Part shown: in pieces, positions 39,913-51,901 of the stretch
Numbering within the stretch: position 1 is the stretch's first letter
Layout of the letters: every line of letters begins with the position of its first letter
Assembly: GCF_018812025.1 (NCBI RefSeq)
Contig: NC_063045.1
Coordinates: 13,575,112-13,639,111 of the forward strand
Direction of reading: 5' to 3'
Source of the DNA: Megalobrama amblycephala
Lineage: Eukaryota > Chordata > Actinopteri > Cypriniformes > Xenocyprididae
Length of the DNA: 64,000 nucleotides
The notes under the pieces: model-generated
Databases searched by the model: none
The model's input: the letters and a program-made list of their open reading frames with translations, nothing else
What the model was told of the DNA's origin: nothing
Translations under genes and position numbers: made by a program

Positions 39913-42900
39913 CTGCAGGGACGAGAGTCAGAATTACATCCATCATGCATTTGGGTGCAAATACAAGAATGTTTAAAGAACAATTATGATTTATTTGTTA
40001 GGATTTATTTGTTCTGATTTAAACAGACACAAACACAGAACAAACAGATGTTTTAGTGTTACTATCAACTCTAGAGTAGACAAAACAGAACCTGTGCAAC
40101 ATCGTCACCATGTGGTCTAAAACTAGAACTATTTAAACCCATGATTTTTACACGCTTGGAACTAACCTGGCAGCAGCCTCTTTCTCTGTGAACACACGGA
40201 GTATGAAGCTTCCCTTGCGATTCGGCTCGAAAGTGGAGGGGATGATGACGTATTCACCAGGAGGCAGTTTGAAGCGCATACTTATCTCTCGCAGATTGAT
40301 GAAGGTTTTGCTCCCTGCAACAGGCCGCTGATACAACAGTACATCAGGACCGAAATGAATATTGTTGCGACCCTTTAACTGCAACACAAACACAGATGGA
40401 TAAATTGTATCTGAAAACTTGCACAGCTTATTCCAAATAAATGTTTGGTGATGGAAAAAATATAAAATTGGATGAACAGTTGTATTTCAGTGCTTTTGTG
40501 TTTGCTCACAAAGGATTGTGTTCCCCTTAAAAACTTTGTATTCTCTCAAAAAAGGATTGTGTTCCCCCAAGAAACTTCTGAGCACTCTCCCAAGGAATTG
40601 CGATCCCCGGAAAACTCTGCTTTCTCTCCCAAAGGATTGCGTTCCCCAAAGAAACTTTGCATTCTCTCCCAAAGGACTGTGTTCCTCCAAAAAATTGCAT
40701 TCTCTTTCTAAGGATTGCATTCACCCAAGAAACTTTGCATTCTCTCCAAAAGGAGAGAATTTTGAAAAGAATTGAGATACACTGAAATGTAATTTTTTCC
40801 TCCAGTCTCATTTTTTAGCATCACCTTGCCTTACATTTGTGTTGTCCAGCTACTCTTATGTACAAAACATATAGAGCTCATACACACCTCATCTGGAACC
40901 TGAAAAACATCAAAGAATATTATATTATTCAATATAGAATATATATATTCTGTGTTTTTTTTTTTTTTTTTTTTTTTTTGCATTTCAATACAGACCTACC
41001 ATGAGCTCAGAGGCTATTAATCAATATTTCAACATCATTTCAGAAAAAAATTCTCTAAAAAAAGTAGTCAAACAGGTGAAGAACTGCACTACCCATGATT
41101 TTCAAATAGGCCAATTATACAGTTTCAAATCAAATTTTGTAATTTTGTGATTAATCTTGACAGGTTGGTTTGGTTAATGAATCTTTCATGAACTTGTTTT
41201 TAATTTCTATGGAGAAAATGACTTGGAAAGACACTTCTAGAACCAGTGGTACTGTTGGTTGTGAAATTGTTTTTGGTGTTGAGAATAAAGTTGTTTCTAG
41301 TTTCAATGGTATTACTGATTGTATGTAACCAATTACCTTATAGATAGTAAAGCCAATGGTGTTCAGTTCTTGTCCAAACCGCTTTTCTTTACGACCATCT
41401 TTCTGCATCAGACCCACAAGGAATGTGCATCCATCTTCGCCATCATAGGGATCATCATCTGCATCTTCCAGCTTGATCACAAACTGAGGGTTTGAGCAGA
41501 ATGTAGCTGGAGAGGAAAAACCAAATGGTCGGACGGTGGAACAAAAACAACTTTAAAACCAAATTTGGTTTCAAGCACATTCATGTTGATTCGATATACC
41601 TGGGTTGTTCCCGCAGCCCCCTGCGGTGGAGCCCACCCTCCAGTTTCCTTCAAACTGGTTGTAGTTCCAGCGGCTCACAGTGTCACTTAAAAGAGTGTCT
41701 GGAGTCAGATTACAGATCTCCAACTTCGAGAACTGCTGTATGAAGTCAGAATACGCCATCCTAACAGGACGAGGAAGATTAGTCAAGTTGTTTGTTACGT
41801 TGTTTAGGGTTAAAAGGTTAAAAAGCCCAAGTTTTCTTACCAGAACTCTCCATCTTCAGCTGAATGATTCAGTTTCACTTTCTCCTCTGGTTTGACGCTA
41901 TCCCATTCTTTGGAACTGAGGAAGAGATGGGAAACATTTTACAGGACTCTCAAGACCGATGTTGAAGGAGTGTGATCTGTTTAGGGAACTCACTTATCAC
42001 TCCAAGCGCCCGTCCACTCCACACGACCCCACGGGTTCCTGATACGCACCAGTTCAACCGGATTGTCTATGAAGTGAACCTGCATGAAAGGTGACAATAA
42101 TTAGAGCTTCTTCAGATTATTCCTATCAAATCCATATTTCAGCATCAATGGCGATATCTGACCTCCTCTGCGGCTGTGATGGAGTAGGCATGACCCTTCA
42201 CCAGCTTCAGACTCGTCACCGCCTCCGTCTCATATGAGCTGGTAATCTGCTCAATAATTAAAATATCATTTTAATGATAAAAACTGTAGCTAATTTAAAC
42301 CTGTATTTCCCACATGAGAGCAATGGCACTACCATAAGACTTTTTATTTTTTTTAAAGAAATGAATACTTTTACTCAGCAAGGATGCATTAAACTAATCA
42401 AAGTGACAGAAAGACATTTATAAAGTTACAAAATAATTCTGTTTCAAATAAATGCTGTTCTTTTGGACTTTTTATTCATGAAAAAATAACAATGATAATA
42501 AGAAATGATTCTTGAGCATCAAATGAGCATATTAGAATAGTTTCTGAATGATCACGTGACACTGAAGTCTGGAGTAATGATGCTGAAAATTCAGCTTTAC
42601 ATAAATTACATATGAACATATATTCTAATAAAACATTTTAAATTATAAGACTACTTATTACACTGAACAAAATTATCAATGCAACACTTGTTTTTTCCCC
42701 CATTTTTCATGAGCTGAATTCAAAGATCTAAGACTTTTTCTATGTACAAAAAAGGCCTATTTCTCTCAAATATTGTTCACAAATCTGTCTAAATCTGTGT
42801 TAGTGCCATCTGCCCAGTTCTTGCATGGCCAGCATACTGACCGGACATGTCACCCATTGACATCCTTCATTATTATCTATTACAGCAATGATATCAATAG

Positions 42901-45900
42901 TCACACTTGAAACTCCTGGTATTTAGTGTGAGCCACAAGTGAGCTAACATTTCATATTTCCACACAAAAAGTCCAACCTATTTGCATATGTGGCAAGTAT
43001 TCTTAGTAAATCACCTGCAAAATATCCTTGAAGCACATGCAAATTGTTCGGTCTCAAAAGCTAATTAGTGTCCTTTCATCTGGATATTTGTAAAGTGTGT
43101 TTGTTAAGTAGACCACAGCTCCAACAAAACATTTATCTGAAGACTTGCGCATTATTATGTATTAATCACTATTTATTATTGCCATAGAGAAGCTATAGCA
43201 GACAAAAAGATGTAACAAAATGCAACAAAAAGAAAGCCAACAGAAGTGGAATGAGACTCACATCAATGCCACAGCCCAGTAATGAGCCCAGCGTCAGTGC
43301 TTTCTGCATGAGCTTAAACAGGTACGGAGGAGCTTTGCTCAGCTCATACTTCTCAGCAATGCCTCCGGTGAAATCCTCAAAACCCTCAGAGGTCAAACCT
43401 CCATCCAGAGCTTCATATGAGCCATTTACCCTTCAAAATATGGTAGAAATCTGCATCACCGGTTGGTATGTATGTGACATGTTGTATGAACATTGTGTGT
43501 TTTGAAGGCTGTGGTTGTACAGTAGGCACAGTGTTTACCAAGCGTTTCGGATGACTCCGTATAATATTGTTCACTACTGCAGTTCAGGTAAGTAGTAGCA
43601 GGTAATTTATGATGAATAAACACGCACACTCACTTTGCATAGGCCTTCTCCAGTAGAGCGCTCCAAAACTCAGAGCCCTCGGCGGATTGAACAAACAGCA
43701 GCTTCCCATTTCTGGTGGGCAAGCGGTCATCAATGACCACGTCCACCCATTCACCATACTGCCAGAACTGGAGAGACGAGAACAACACCATCAGTCTGAC
43801 AGTGTAGCTTTATCACTGAAATTATAATATGATCATATCTTGCATCTTTAGAAGTACTTGAAGTCCAAACGTCTGAAACCAAACTTGCCTACCACTTTTC
43901 TAAATTTAAATAAATTATACAATTTTTACATTTAATTACATTTAATAAAATTATTGCAATATAGTATTAGCTAATATTTTATATTAGCTAAAATTATATT
44001 TAAATAAATATTTATTTTTTCTCCATATAATGGACTTCAAAGGCTACCAATGGGTTGAAGGTCCAAATTGCAGTTTCATTGCAGCTTCAAAGGGCTCTAC
44101 ACGATCCCAGCCAAGGAATAAGTGTCTTGTCAAGCAAAAAAATCTTTCCAACGTGATTACGTAATGCATGGCGCATCGCAGAGCAGTGCAAGACGAGCAT
44201 TTGTGGTTAAAAGGTATATCAATTTTTATTTTTTTTAGAAAAAGACCGATCGTTTCTCTAGACAAAACCCTTTTTCCTCGGCTGGGATCATGTAGAGCCC
44301 TTTGAAGCTGCACTGAAACTGACATTTGGACCTTCAACCTGTTGGTTGCTATTGAAGTCCATTATATGGAGAAAAATCCTGGAATGTTTTCCTCAAAAAC
44401 CATATTTCCTTTTCGACTGATGAAAGAAAGACATGAACATCTTGGATGGGGTTAAGTAAATTTTCAGGAAATTTTAATTCTTAAGTGAACTAATCCTATA
44501 AAATTATTGATTAAAATGATTTAAAGCACTTTGAATGTTTGTTTGTTTGTTTTTATCCTAAAATTAAGACTTTCCCCCCAGGTTTAAATTAAATCCCAGA
44601 TCTTCAATGTGAACTCAGTCTGTTTGTATGTTCTGACCTGAAAGTGGAAGATGCCGGCATAGTCCTCCGTAAAACTCTGTCCATGTGGAACTACACGTTC
44701 CAGAATCTCATTATTCAGAGTCAGAGATGCAATGGCTGCCATCAACCAGCAGTCACCTGCCAATGTATCAAACATAGTTATTTATTTTGCCTTGAGCTGA
44801 TCATTTTATGCAAACTAACTTCTAGTACACTTATTACAGTGATAGTCTTGAAGGATCAACCTGGGCTTCAGTGTTTTGCTCAAGGAGTATCCTGGGTGTA
44901 TGTGTCTTGCTCAATAGTCATGGTTCATGGATCAAATATTGTGGGGTTTGAACCTACAACCTTCAAGCTTAAGACTTGACCACTCCCATCTTTTTCCACA
45001 GCACTTGTAGTGTGAGGTAACTTTAATCAGTGGTTGCTAAAACTAGAATCACTCATATTGTTGCTCATGCTTTGTTGTTAACCACTTACTACTAAAACTT
45101 GAGCATGTATTTCATCTACTCACAAATTGTTGTGTCCTCTTGCAGATTTTACATTCGCCCAAAAAACTCTAATTTGTTCGCACAAAAGCGTGTTCTCTTG
45201 CAAAACAATTATGTTCCCCAGAGAAACTTTTAATTTGCTCACACAACTTTTGTAAGGAAGGAGCCCCTAAAAGCACATGGTAAAGAAAAAAAATTATGTT
45301 TGCATTCCCCCAACACGCAAAACCTTTGAGCTCTTTCTCGGGGGAATGCCAACATTTTGCAAGAGAATGCAAAAGCACTGACATATAGTTTTTCCTCCCA
45401 TCCACCATGATGTCCCTTTAGTGCAGGGGGTAGGCAAGTTCGGTCCTGGAGAGTCGCTGTCCTGTTGAGTTTAGCTCCAACCTTAATCAAACACACCTGA
45501 ACAAGCAAATTAAGCTCTTCAGGATTACTAAGGCTATAGGCAGCTGAAGGGTTGGAGCTAAACTCTGCAGGACAGCGGCTCTCTAGGACCGAACTTGCCT
45601 ACCCCTGCTTTAGGGGCTACATACTTTTGTGTTCTCTTGAAAAAACGTTGCATTCACTCACGCAACTTTTGCGTTCTCTTGCAAAAAGATATCTATAGCT
45701 AAACAAGTTCTCTTGCGTTTCCTAGAGAAACTTAATTTGCTGGGAATTTCTTGGGGAACAAAAAAGTTTTGTGAGCGAATGCAAATGCATTAAAAAATAT
45801 AATTTATTTCTTCCATGCATGTCCTTATGGAGGCTCTGTACAATTTTATGTCTCTTTTTGTTTGAACAAACAAAATAGGTCCATAGTGTTAATGGCTCAA

Positions 45901-48900
45901 GTGTCACATCTTTTCTGATATAGTTTACATTCATTTGTCATGGTGGTTAGCTCTGCACAGTACGAGTCTATGTGAGTTCGGGGTGGAAGACAAGTGTACT
46001 CATGTCAACATAAAGCAGACACACCAGCTGATACATGTAACTAAACACCTCATTTCATATCATAATACATAATTAAACTGATCCTGAAATGCCATATTCA
46101 GCTTGTTTTCGATGCTGAAATCAGTAATAATGTCTTCACCTATACTGCCCACCACGTTAGCAAAAATCATAAATGATTGACTGTATTTCTCTACAGGCCA
46201 CACCTGAACACTAATGTGACCAAAACGATCTTTTCTCACCTATTTCTCCCTGGCAGATGTCCGTCCGCTTTGCGCCATCCACAATGAACTCAGGGTTTGA
46301 GCACAGCTCCTTTAAAAATAGAAAATTGAGCACAATTAGAGCTAATATTATTACGTTATGCAATGGTACACATGAGTAACAATACATTTTATTAGCAAAC
46401 AGTGCATTTAAAAGGTTCATTTGAACAATTGTGTGGTGGCTAGTGTATACAAAAATAGAGATACCAATGAGCAGAGAGTATGCTTGTTGTAGGTATCAAC
46501 CCTCTTATCTTTACCAGATTTGCTTCAAACTTCATTAGAATAATGTCAAGACACGGGCGAATGTAGACCTGTGAAAAGATTTTTGATATTTTTCGAACAC
46601 TGTTGCCATAGCAACAGATCAAAATTCAATATTTGTTTTGGATGCTTTTGAGACTCTTAGCATGCTTCAAATTGCATGAAACTCGACAGACATGTCAGGA
46701 TTGTCATCCAGTAGATATGGGCAAAGCCTTAGAAATGGGTGGGGAGGAGGGCCTCTATAGTGCCACCTTTTGACAAAAGTGGGGGGTTAGTTTAACCTAG
46801 TCACCAAACTCAGTACACATATTGTTCTCATTAAAGGGATAGTTCACCCAAAAATGAAAATTCTGTCAGTAATTACTCACCCTCATGTTGATACAACCAT
46901 GTAAGTCTTTCTTTCATCTTCGGATCACAAATTAATATTTTTGTGATTAAATATGAGCGGTGGAATACTCCTCCATTGGCTTTAAGGGGGCCCAAACTTG
47001 TCCGTCCAGAAAGTCAGTGAAGAAAATGTTTAAATAGTCCATGCCACTACAGTGGCTCAACCGTACGTTTCTCAAGCGACGATAATACTTTTCGTGCGAA
47101 AAAAAACAAACAAAAGAACGACTTTATTCAACTATTCATTTTCTCTCTTGTAGGCCTCTGACGTTAGTTCACGAGAGCTCCATGACGCATGCGCGAGAAC
47201 TAAACTGACGACGATCTTCTTCTACTACTACTTGTTACTGGCTGCTCACTCCTTAGGAGTATTACCGCCACCTAGTGTTCAAGATGAAGTGCTGGCATAG
47301 CCGGAAGCGCTAAACTTTGTTTACAAGCAGGTGAACATATCATAACATATGTATCATGACTTTAACAATTACCACATACTGCTTCCACTTACCTTGTTGG
47401 TCTGTATAAACAAGTTGGGCACAGCTGTTGATTTCAGTAATCTTTTTTGTTGAACTGATTTGAAGTCGTCTGGAGAGAAATGTTCACTGCACAACTTCAT
47501 GTGCTTGACGAAATTAATCGTTAAATTAACATCCCGTTGAACAGCCAGCAGCCATAGATTCAGTCGCTCACGATCATTTGATGGGAAACGGTGAAAGGTA
47601 AGCCGTTCATTTTGTGGCAATGTTAAGGCACCTTTACGTTTACTCGTTAGTTTTTCACGATTCGGACATCCAGGAAGTGCACACTTTCTAACCATTGTAA
47701 ACAATTACTTAGAGCGAGACCAAAAGCACGATCAATGTCGAATTCAATAGATTACATACAGCGCGCGCGTTCACCTGCTTGTAAACAAAGTTTAGCGCTT
47801 CCGGCTATGCCAGCACTTCATCTTGAACACTAGGTGGCGGTAATACTCCTAAGGAGTGAGCAGCCAGTAACAAGTAGTAGTAGAAGAAGATCGTCGTCAG
47901 TTTAGTTCTCAGGGTCAAGTTTGGGCCCCCTTAAAGCCAATGGAGGAGTATTCCACCGCTCATATTTAATCACAAAAATATTAATTTGTGATCCGAAGAT
48001 GAAAGAAAGACTTACATGGTTGTATCAACATGAGGGTGAGTAATTACTGACAGAATTTTCATTTTTGGGTGAACTATCCCTTTAAGCCGGACAACAAAAT
48101 ATTCGTGAAGCTTCATTGCAGTGTTTTGAAATCAGCCATCACTAGATTTTGTTGAAAAGTCGTTGTTATTTTTATTTTATTATTTTTTTGGAGCACAGAA
48201 AGTATTTTCGTCGCTTTATAATATTGAGGTAGAACCACTGTAGTCACATGAACTGTTTTAAATATGTTTTTAATACCTTTATGGATCTTGAGAGGAGACG
48301 GTGACTTTGCTCTCAAGAGAGGCCTCATCGGATTTTATTAAAAAATCTTAATTTGTGTTCCGAAGATGAACAAAGGTCATACGGGTGTGGAACGACATGA
48401 GCGTGAGTAATTAATTACATTATTTTCATTTTTGGGTGAACTAACCCTTTAAGACTGGATTACATTTCTCAAGAGTATTGTTGAATTTGTGCAAATAGCA
48501 ATATGTAATTTGCTCTGGAATTTTTAAAGAGGTTATGTGAGAAAAACACACACATTGCAGATTAGGATGATATTCTGCACTCATTTGAAATTGACCTATG
48601 ACATTCTATGACATGAAATTATTCTAAATTTAAACACTCTCATGGATGAGGCTGTTGTGGTTTGTGATGATATGGGCACCAACTGCTGCACCTAAATGTG
48701 GTGTATTCAATGACGGATTGGCAGTGCCACCAGGCTTGGGCCCATCATTGCTGCTTGCAGCTATATTTCTTTTTATTATTTTATTATTAAGTAGTTAAAA
48801 AAAGTGCAATTAACTTTTTACTTTAAGCTATTGAAATTTTTGTTCCACTTTGGGTTTATCAAAATTTAAATGCAGCAATTAAACATGCAATTATACCATT

Positions 48901-49528
48901 TTTAAAATGATTTATTTATTAGTATTATTAATTATAAAAACACTTCCCATTGTTCCTTGTGAATGTGAATCAGTTAGATAAAACACAAGGATGAAAAAAA
49001 ACTTATGAAAAATATTATTAACATTTAATATTATTATAACAAAATAACACACTGTATAATATATCCCCTAACCCTAAACCTCACAGAAAACTTTCTGCAT
49101 TTTTACATTTTCAAAAAAAACAAAACATCAATCTATATGATTTATAAGCTGTTTTCCTCACAGGGACCAAAAAGTGTTCCCACAAGGACAAGGATTTTGA
49201 ATATTGCCATCTTCATGGGGACATTTTGCCCCTATAACGTGTAGGGTTTACCAGAACCACACACAGACTCACACAGAGGACATCACAGTACCTTGGGTCT
49301 CTTCCACTCCACTCCTCTGGTCTTGAAGGAGTGAGGCCCAAGTTCATTGTATCCCAGAGAGTCGGATTCAGCAGGGAAGGTAGGGTCACAGAACAGGGTT
49401 TTTTTTGCCAGACATTCCTGCTTCAGTCTCTGATAGTCCTGCTTGTTGTAGGGAATCGCATTCTTGTTTGTTCCCACTCCTTCTCCTCTGTCCTGCCTCC
49501 TAGAAAGAACCTTTGCAATATTAGACAT
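36452..49528 (-). CDS. capn2-like: Calpain large catalytic subunit, copy 2 (complete)
   Basis: A Ca2+-activated cytosolic cysteine protease. Exons in order are 49528-49292, 46309-46240, 44756-44638, 43767-43634, 43430-43262, 42246-42163, 42079-41994, 41915-41841, 41760-41600, 41506-41337, 40899-40888, 40378-40167, 39912-39876, 38165-38100, 38015-37958, 37833-37769, 37290-37222, 37042-36964, 36848-36732, 36618-36560 and 36475-36452. All have GT-AG junctions and compatible phases and sum to 2103 nt, 700 residues. Domains are an N-terminal anchor, protease cores PC1 and PC2 with Cys105 ([11 protein letters not shown]), His262 and Asn286 (NPWG), C2-like (about 365-510) and penta-EF-hand (about 530-700). 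Length and triad positions fit the CAPN2/CAPN8 group; which orthologue is not settled. Confidence 0.9.
38238..39079. mobile_element. Tc1/mariner-like foldback MITE in copy 2 intron 13
   Basis: Inverted arms of roughly 250-300 bp start ACTGCGTTCCAAATTATTAT (38238) and end with the inverse at 39079, next to TA dinucleotides. The arms contain [16 protein letters not shown], resembling the start of a Tc1-type transposase HTH, so it looks like a self-complementary deletion derivative. The frame 38417-38758 is not a functional gene. Confidence 0.7.
39084..39112. repeat. (CA)n microsatellite
   Basis: A run of about 14 CA dinucleotides lies immediately after the MITE end. Confidence 0.95.
39113..39850. 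mobile_element. TTCAAAAGTTTGG-type DNA-transposon remnants
   Basis: Two units start with CATTCAAAAGTTTGGGATC (39117) and CGTTCAAAAGTTTGGTGTC (39487). Both carry CAGTCTTCAGTGTCACAT or its inverse and a CTTTTATTCAGCAAGGATGC motif. They resemble the non-coding repeats in intron 5 of both calpain copies. No frame was recognised. Confidence 0.6.
40440..40800. repeat. Internally repeated element in copy 2 intron 11
   Basis: The counterpart of 11247-11575 in copy 1, with the same alternating GGAATTGCGATCCCC-type and ACTTTGCATTCTCTCC-type units but a different unit count. Its presence in both paralogues dates it before the duplication. Confidence 0.7.
42337..42835. mobile_element. DNA-transposon remnants in copy 2 intron 5
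   Basis: 42337-42655 matches the CTCAGCAAGGATGCATTAAAC/GACACTGAAGTCTGGAG family. 42660-42835 is an end of an element starting CACTGAACAAAATTATCAAT with AAGATCTAAGACTTTTTCTA. Copy 1 has the same two families at 13225-13935, the second in a different degraded form. Confidence 0.6.
44024..44372. mobile_element. Hairpin-like MITE, copy 2 intron 3
   Basis: The arms begin CCATATAATGGACTTCAAAG and end GAAGTCCATTATATGG. Interior AAGGGCTCTACACGATCCCA is mirrored by TGGGATCATGTAGAGCCCTT. Copy 1 has only the uninterrupted CTCCATATAATGG (15440-15455), so insertion followed the gene duplication. Confidence 0.75.
44825..44990 (-). mobile_element. Older SINE-like remnant (copy 2)
   Basis: Counterpart of 15790-15960: GTGGTCAAGTCTTAAGCTTG and GGTTCAAACCCC on the minus strand, with a degraded body. 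The shared position shows it is older than the duplication. Confidence 0.5.
45140..45800. repeat. TTTTGC-rich array, copy 2 intron 2
   Basis: The counterpart of 16085-16890, shorter and split by a 184-bp hAT MITE. Motifs include CTCTTGCAAAACAATTATG and AATGCCAACATTTTGCAAGA. Confidence 0.65.
45424..45607. mobile_element. 184-bp hAT MITE
   Basis: The ends CAGGGGGTAGGCAAGTTCGG and (reverse complement) CAGGGGTAGGCAAGTTCGGT are inverted. The flanks CTTTAGTG (45416-45423) and CTTTAGGG (45608-45615) are an 8-bp near duplication. Copy 1 has the empty site CCCTTTAGGGGC (16680-16691). Confidence 0.85.
46831..48085 (-). mobile_element. Kolobok-like element with TTAA ends and a THAP exon
   Basis: TTAA precedes AGGGATAGTTCACCC at the left (46831) and follows its inverse at the right (48082-48085). 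The arms are long inverted repeats (about 300 bp or more; the left arm carries an extra segment near 47000-47200). Their inner parts include TGGCGGTAATACTCCTAAGG and CGCTTCCGGCTATGCCAGC. TTAA duplication together with a THAP protein are the hallmarks of the Kolobok superfamily. The Kolobok catalytic domain is not present, so it is a deletion derivative. Confidence 0.72.
47393..47695 (-). CDS. THAP-domain exon of the Kolobok-like element
   Basis: The exon encodes [12 protein letters not shown] and then a full THAP module: Cys5 and Cys10, the conserved Pro and Trp (LNLWLLAV), LCSEHF with the Cys-x2-His pair, and STAVPNLF as the C-terminal AVPTIF-type box. All C2CH zinc ligands are intact. It ends at AACAAG|GTAAGT, a strong splice donor, so further exons would be expected but none are in the element. 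Start set at MVRKC, the usual THAP start, although an in-frame ATG lies three codons upstream. It lies antisense-neutral: same strand as, and inside intron 1 of, calpain copy 2. Confidence 0.78.
49292..49528 (-). CDS. capn2-like: Calpain copy 2 exon 1
   Basis: The exon encodes 79 residues from [12 protein letters not shown] to GVEWKRPK, donor GTACTG. Sequence around the ATG (GGGCAGCATGTC) and the upstream 130 bases match copy 1, supporting the start choice. Confidence 0.9.
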
Positions 49529-49604
49529 GCTGCCCTGTAGTCGTCCTCAAGTGTCTCTGAAGCTTGTCTATAGTGTGTGAGTGTTTGTGTGAAACTGATG
49601 CTGA

Positions 49605-49611
49605 TTTTATA
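49605..49611 (-). promoter_or_regulatory. TATA box of calpain copy 2
   Basis: The minus strand reads AGTATAAAATC about 77 bases upstream of the ATG, at the same spacing as in copy 1. Confidence 0.55.
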
Positions 49612-49699
49612 CTGAGAGCCGCTGTATGATAAACATAAGGGTGGAGTCACACTCACCTGTCAGCACATAGGGGCAGGTGTTGCTTTCACACTGGTTTAG

Positions 49700-51302
49700 C
49701 ATCATGTAACCTTGCAAAGAAAACTTAAGCAATTTAAGTCTATACTTTTCATTACTTTATTGCTTCATATGATTTTTAAAGTATATTCATTTCTCTACTT
49801 TAGTACTTACCAATGTATTTGCACTGTAACATGAGTCCTGTAAAGTGTGACTCAATACACTCTTACAATACTCTAAATGCAGACCTCTTTTGTTTCTATT
49901 GTTCTTTTTTTATTCGTTGGGAGACCAGAGCTGGTTTTCAGAATTTTAGTCCAGTGAATATTTCAAAAAACATAATCAAGATAATTGATCATTTATTTTG
50001 AAGTTTTATTAAGTGTTAATAATGAGATTATGTGGTTTTTATAATCAATTAACACTGTTTTTGTCATTTTTTTACAACATTTGTCACCATTAATTTGGTT
50101 TAACCAAAATTTTGTTTTTACCAAATTACACTTTTTAAAATATTACAACATTTTCCATGTTTTATAGCAGTTGTACCGAATAACCTGATGTTTCAGGACA
50201 TGCACAGTAAAATCCCCAGAGTTATATCAACTCTGCTCAGAGTACATATGGTCCCTCTCTAAATAGTGTTAAAGTAACACTGAAGCAGAGTTAAAGTTAA
50301 TGAGATAATTAAGCAGTTATTTAAGTGATGATTGAACATTAATGATGAACACCTGCTGTTAACAAGCAGAATCACTGAAGAAAAGAGAAACACAAGAACT
50401 ACAACTTACTTCAGCCACAGCCTTAGATGAAATCAACTGAAGATAGATAGAAGCACAGGTCCTTAATACCTGCAAGGCATTTTTGCCTGTCGCACCTCTG
50501 CCGGTGCCAATGGGCCAGCCACAAGGTCATCAGCTGGGAGCTACCCATCACAGATGTTTCGCCCCATTAATCTCAGAACATCTCTTGGTGGTGGAGCAGC
50601 GGAAGGGACGTCTCCCTACCGCTCACTGTGGCTGGCCCAGTTTAGATGTTGGTGTTTTACTGGTCCAAAAATTATGCACCCATCATGGTGGTCAGGGTTG
50701 GTTTTAGTTGGGCTCTTGACAAAAATCCATCAAACAAATTCCAACATAATGCTTCAGTACTAAAAATAAGCAACTATTACCCCTCATGCTTATAGATGAA
50801 AACGTAGCATACAATCCTCAACAGTGGTGACAATAATTATTCATACTGCAGTGCATAATTGGAGTTTTGTTCTATGGTGATACTCAGCATGCATTTCAGC
50901 GTGAAGCGTTTTTTTAATCACCATTGTTGATATTCATATGCTGGTTCTTGATGTCTTGATTAACAAACTTTTGGCTTTCTAATGTGGTGCCACTGTCATA
51001 TTTTCTTACATTTTCGTTTGACATGTTGAGGTGATAATGTCCTGGTTGTATGCCTGCATGTGTGTCCGCTGTGCCTGTGACCCTTGATTAGGGTGTGTGA
51101 CAACGATGCATTTTAAAATGCAAAAGAGAATTGTCTCGGGGGCCCCCTAGTGTTCGGAGCCCTGGGCTGCAGCCCATGTTGCCCATTAGGACAACTCAGC
51201 CCTGTCTATAGGGCACAGCTGATTGGTCCCTGCTGTATCAGTAGCCAATGATCTTGCTGCTCAACCTTTAAATACTGGTCTGCAGTTGCTGTAGCAGTTG
51301 CA
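49700..51302. repeat. Upstream DNA of copy 2 and calpain intergenic unit, copy C
   Basis: 49700-49870 matches the region upstream of copy 1 (23040-23262). From 49870 the spacer unit starts (GCAGACCTCTTTTGTTTCTA), as at 31200 and 2912. 50150-51200 is mostly unassigned, with a CACAGTAAAATCCCCAGAG repeat near 50204. 51200-51302 matches 32155-32230. No gene was recognised. Confidence 0.55.
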
Positions 51303-51540
51303 GCATGCTTTCAGAAACCATCCACCTTCCCTAGCTCCACCTGTATAGAACTGCTACGGGTAATTCACGTATATTGTACAACAGCAGCAGCATAGCAGAT
51401 CTATTCCACCAAGACCAAACACATCAACCATGTCATACCCATTGCCATGCCAAATACTTCAAGAGTTGTCATGACACAAATGTATTTAATGTTTTATTTA
51501 AATATATATTAAATATATATATTAATACATATATTTAATA
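51303..51540. repeat. Direct flank repeat S1 beside Penelope-like copy A
   Basis: The stretch CTTTCAGAAACCATCCACC to the T/A-rich ATTTAAATAT segment recurs at 52412-52429 plus 52779-52975, on the other side of Penelope-like copy A. A related single copy lies at 5505-5588 and 6229-6300, so it is genomic spacer sequence and not part of the retroelement. Confidence 0.65.
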
Positions 51541-51869
51541 GTCCCAGAAGGTTCTCTTTGGTTGGGTTCAAGCTTGTATCTATAATAAATAAGAATCCAA
51601 GGCACTTCTTCCGGTTCCAAAATTTTAAAAAAGCCTTTATTCAAACATGGCTCACTCTAAAAAAATGACTAAAATACTGCACACTGATGCATTTCGGCCA
51701 TCCAGCATTCCTCAGAGTGCGTCAGGTACAAAATTAGTCACAGGTGTAGGTATAATCAGTTGCTCAGTAGAAATGGGAGAAACCAAAAAGACCATAACAG
51801 GGGGACCAATAATATCATTAAATATTTCAAATTATAATCAGTAATCACATGTATCAAAAAAGAGAGAGA

Positions 51870-51901
<32 letters not shown>

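Larger units (their letters stand above)
46500..48780. mobile_element. GGGCCC-ended element remnant hosting the Kolobok-like insertion
   Basis: The left part (46500-46830) has GCTTCAAACTTCATTAGAAT and GACAAAAGTGGGGGG. The right part (48086-48780) has a second reading of dispersed repeat and ends GGCTTGGGCCCATCATTGCTG. Both sides resemble the same dispersed family as 17725-18312. No coding outside the nested element. Confidence 0.45.

Noticed and set aside
46831..48085. piggyBac assignment for the TTAA-flanked element
   Set aside because: TTAA also fits piggyBac, but the THAP exon favours Kolobok; no piggyBac transposase segment is present.
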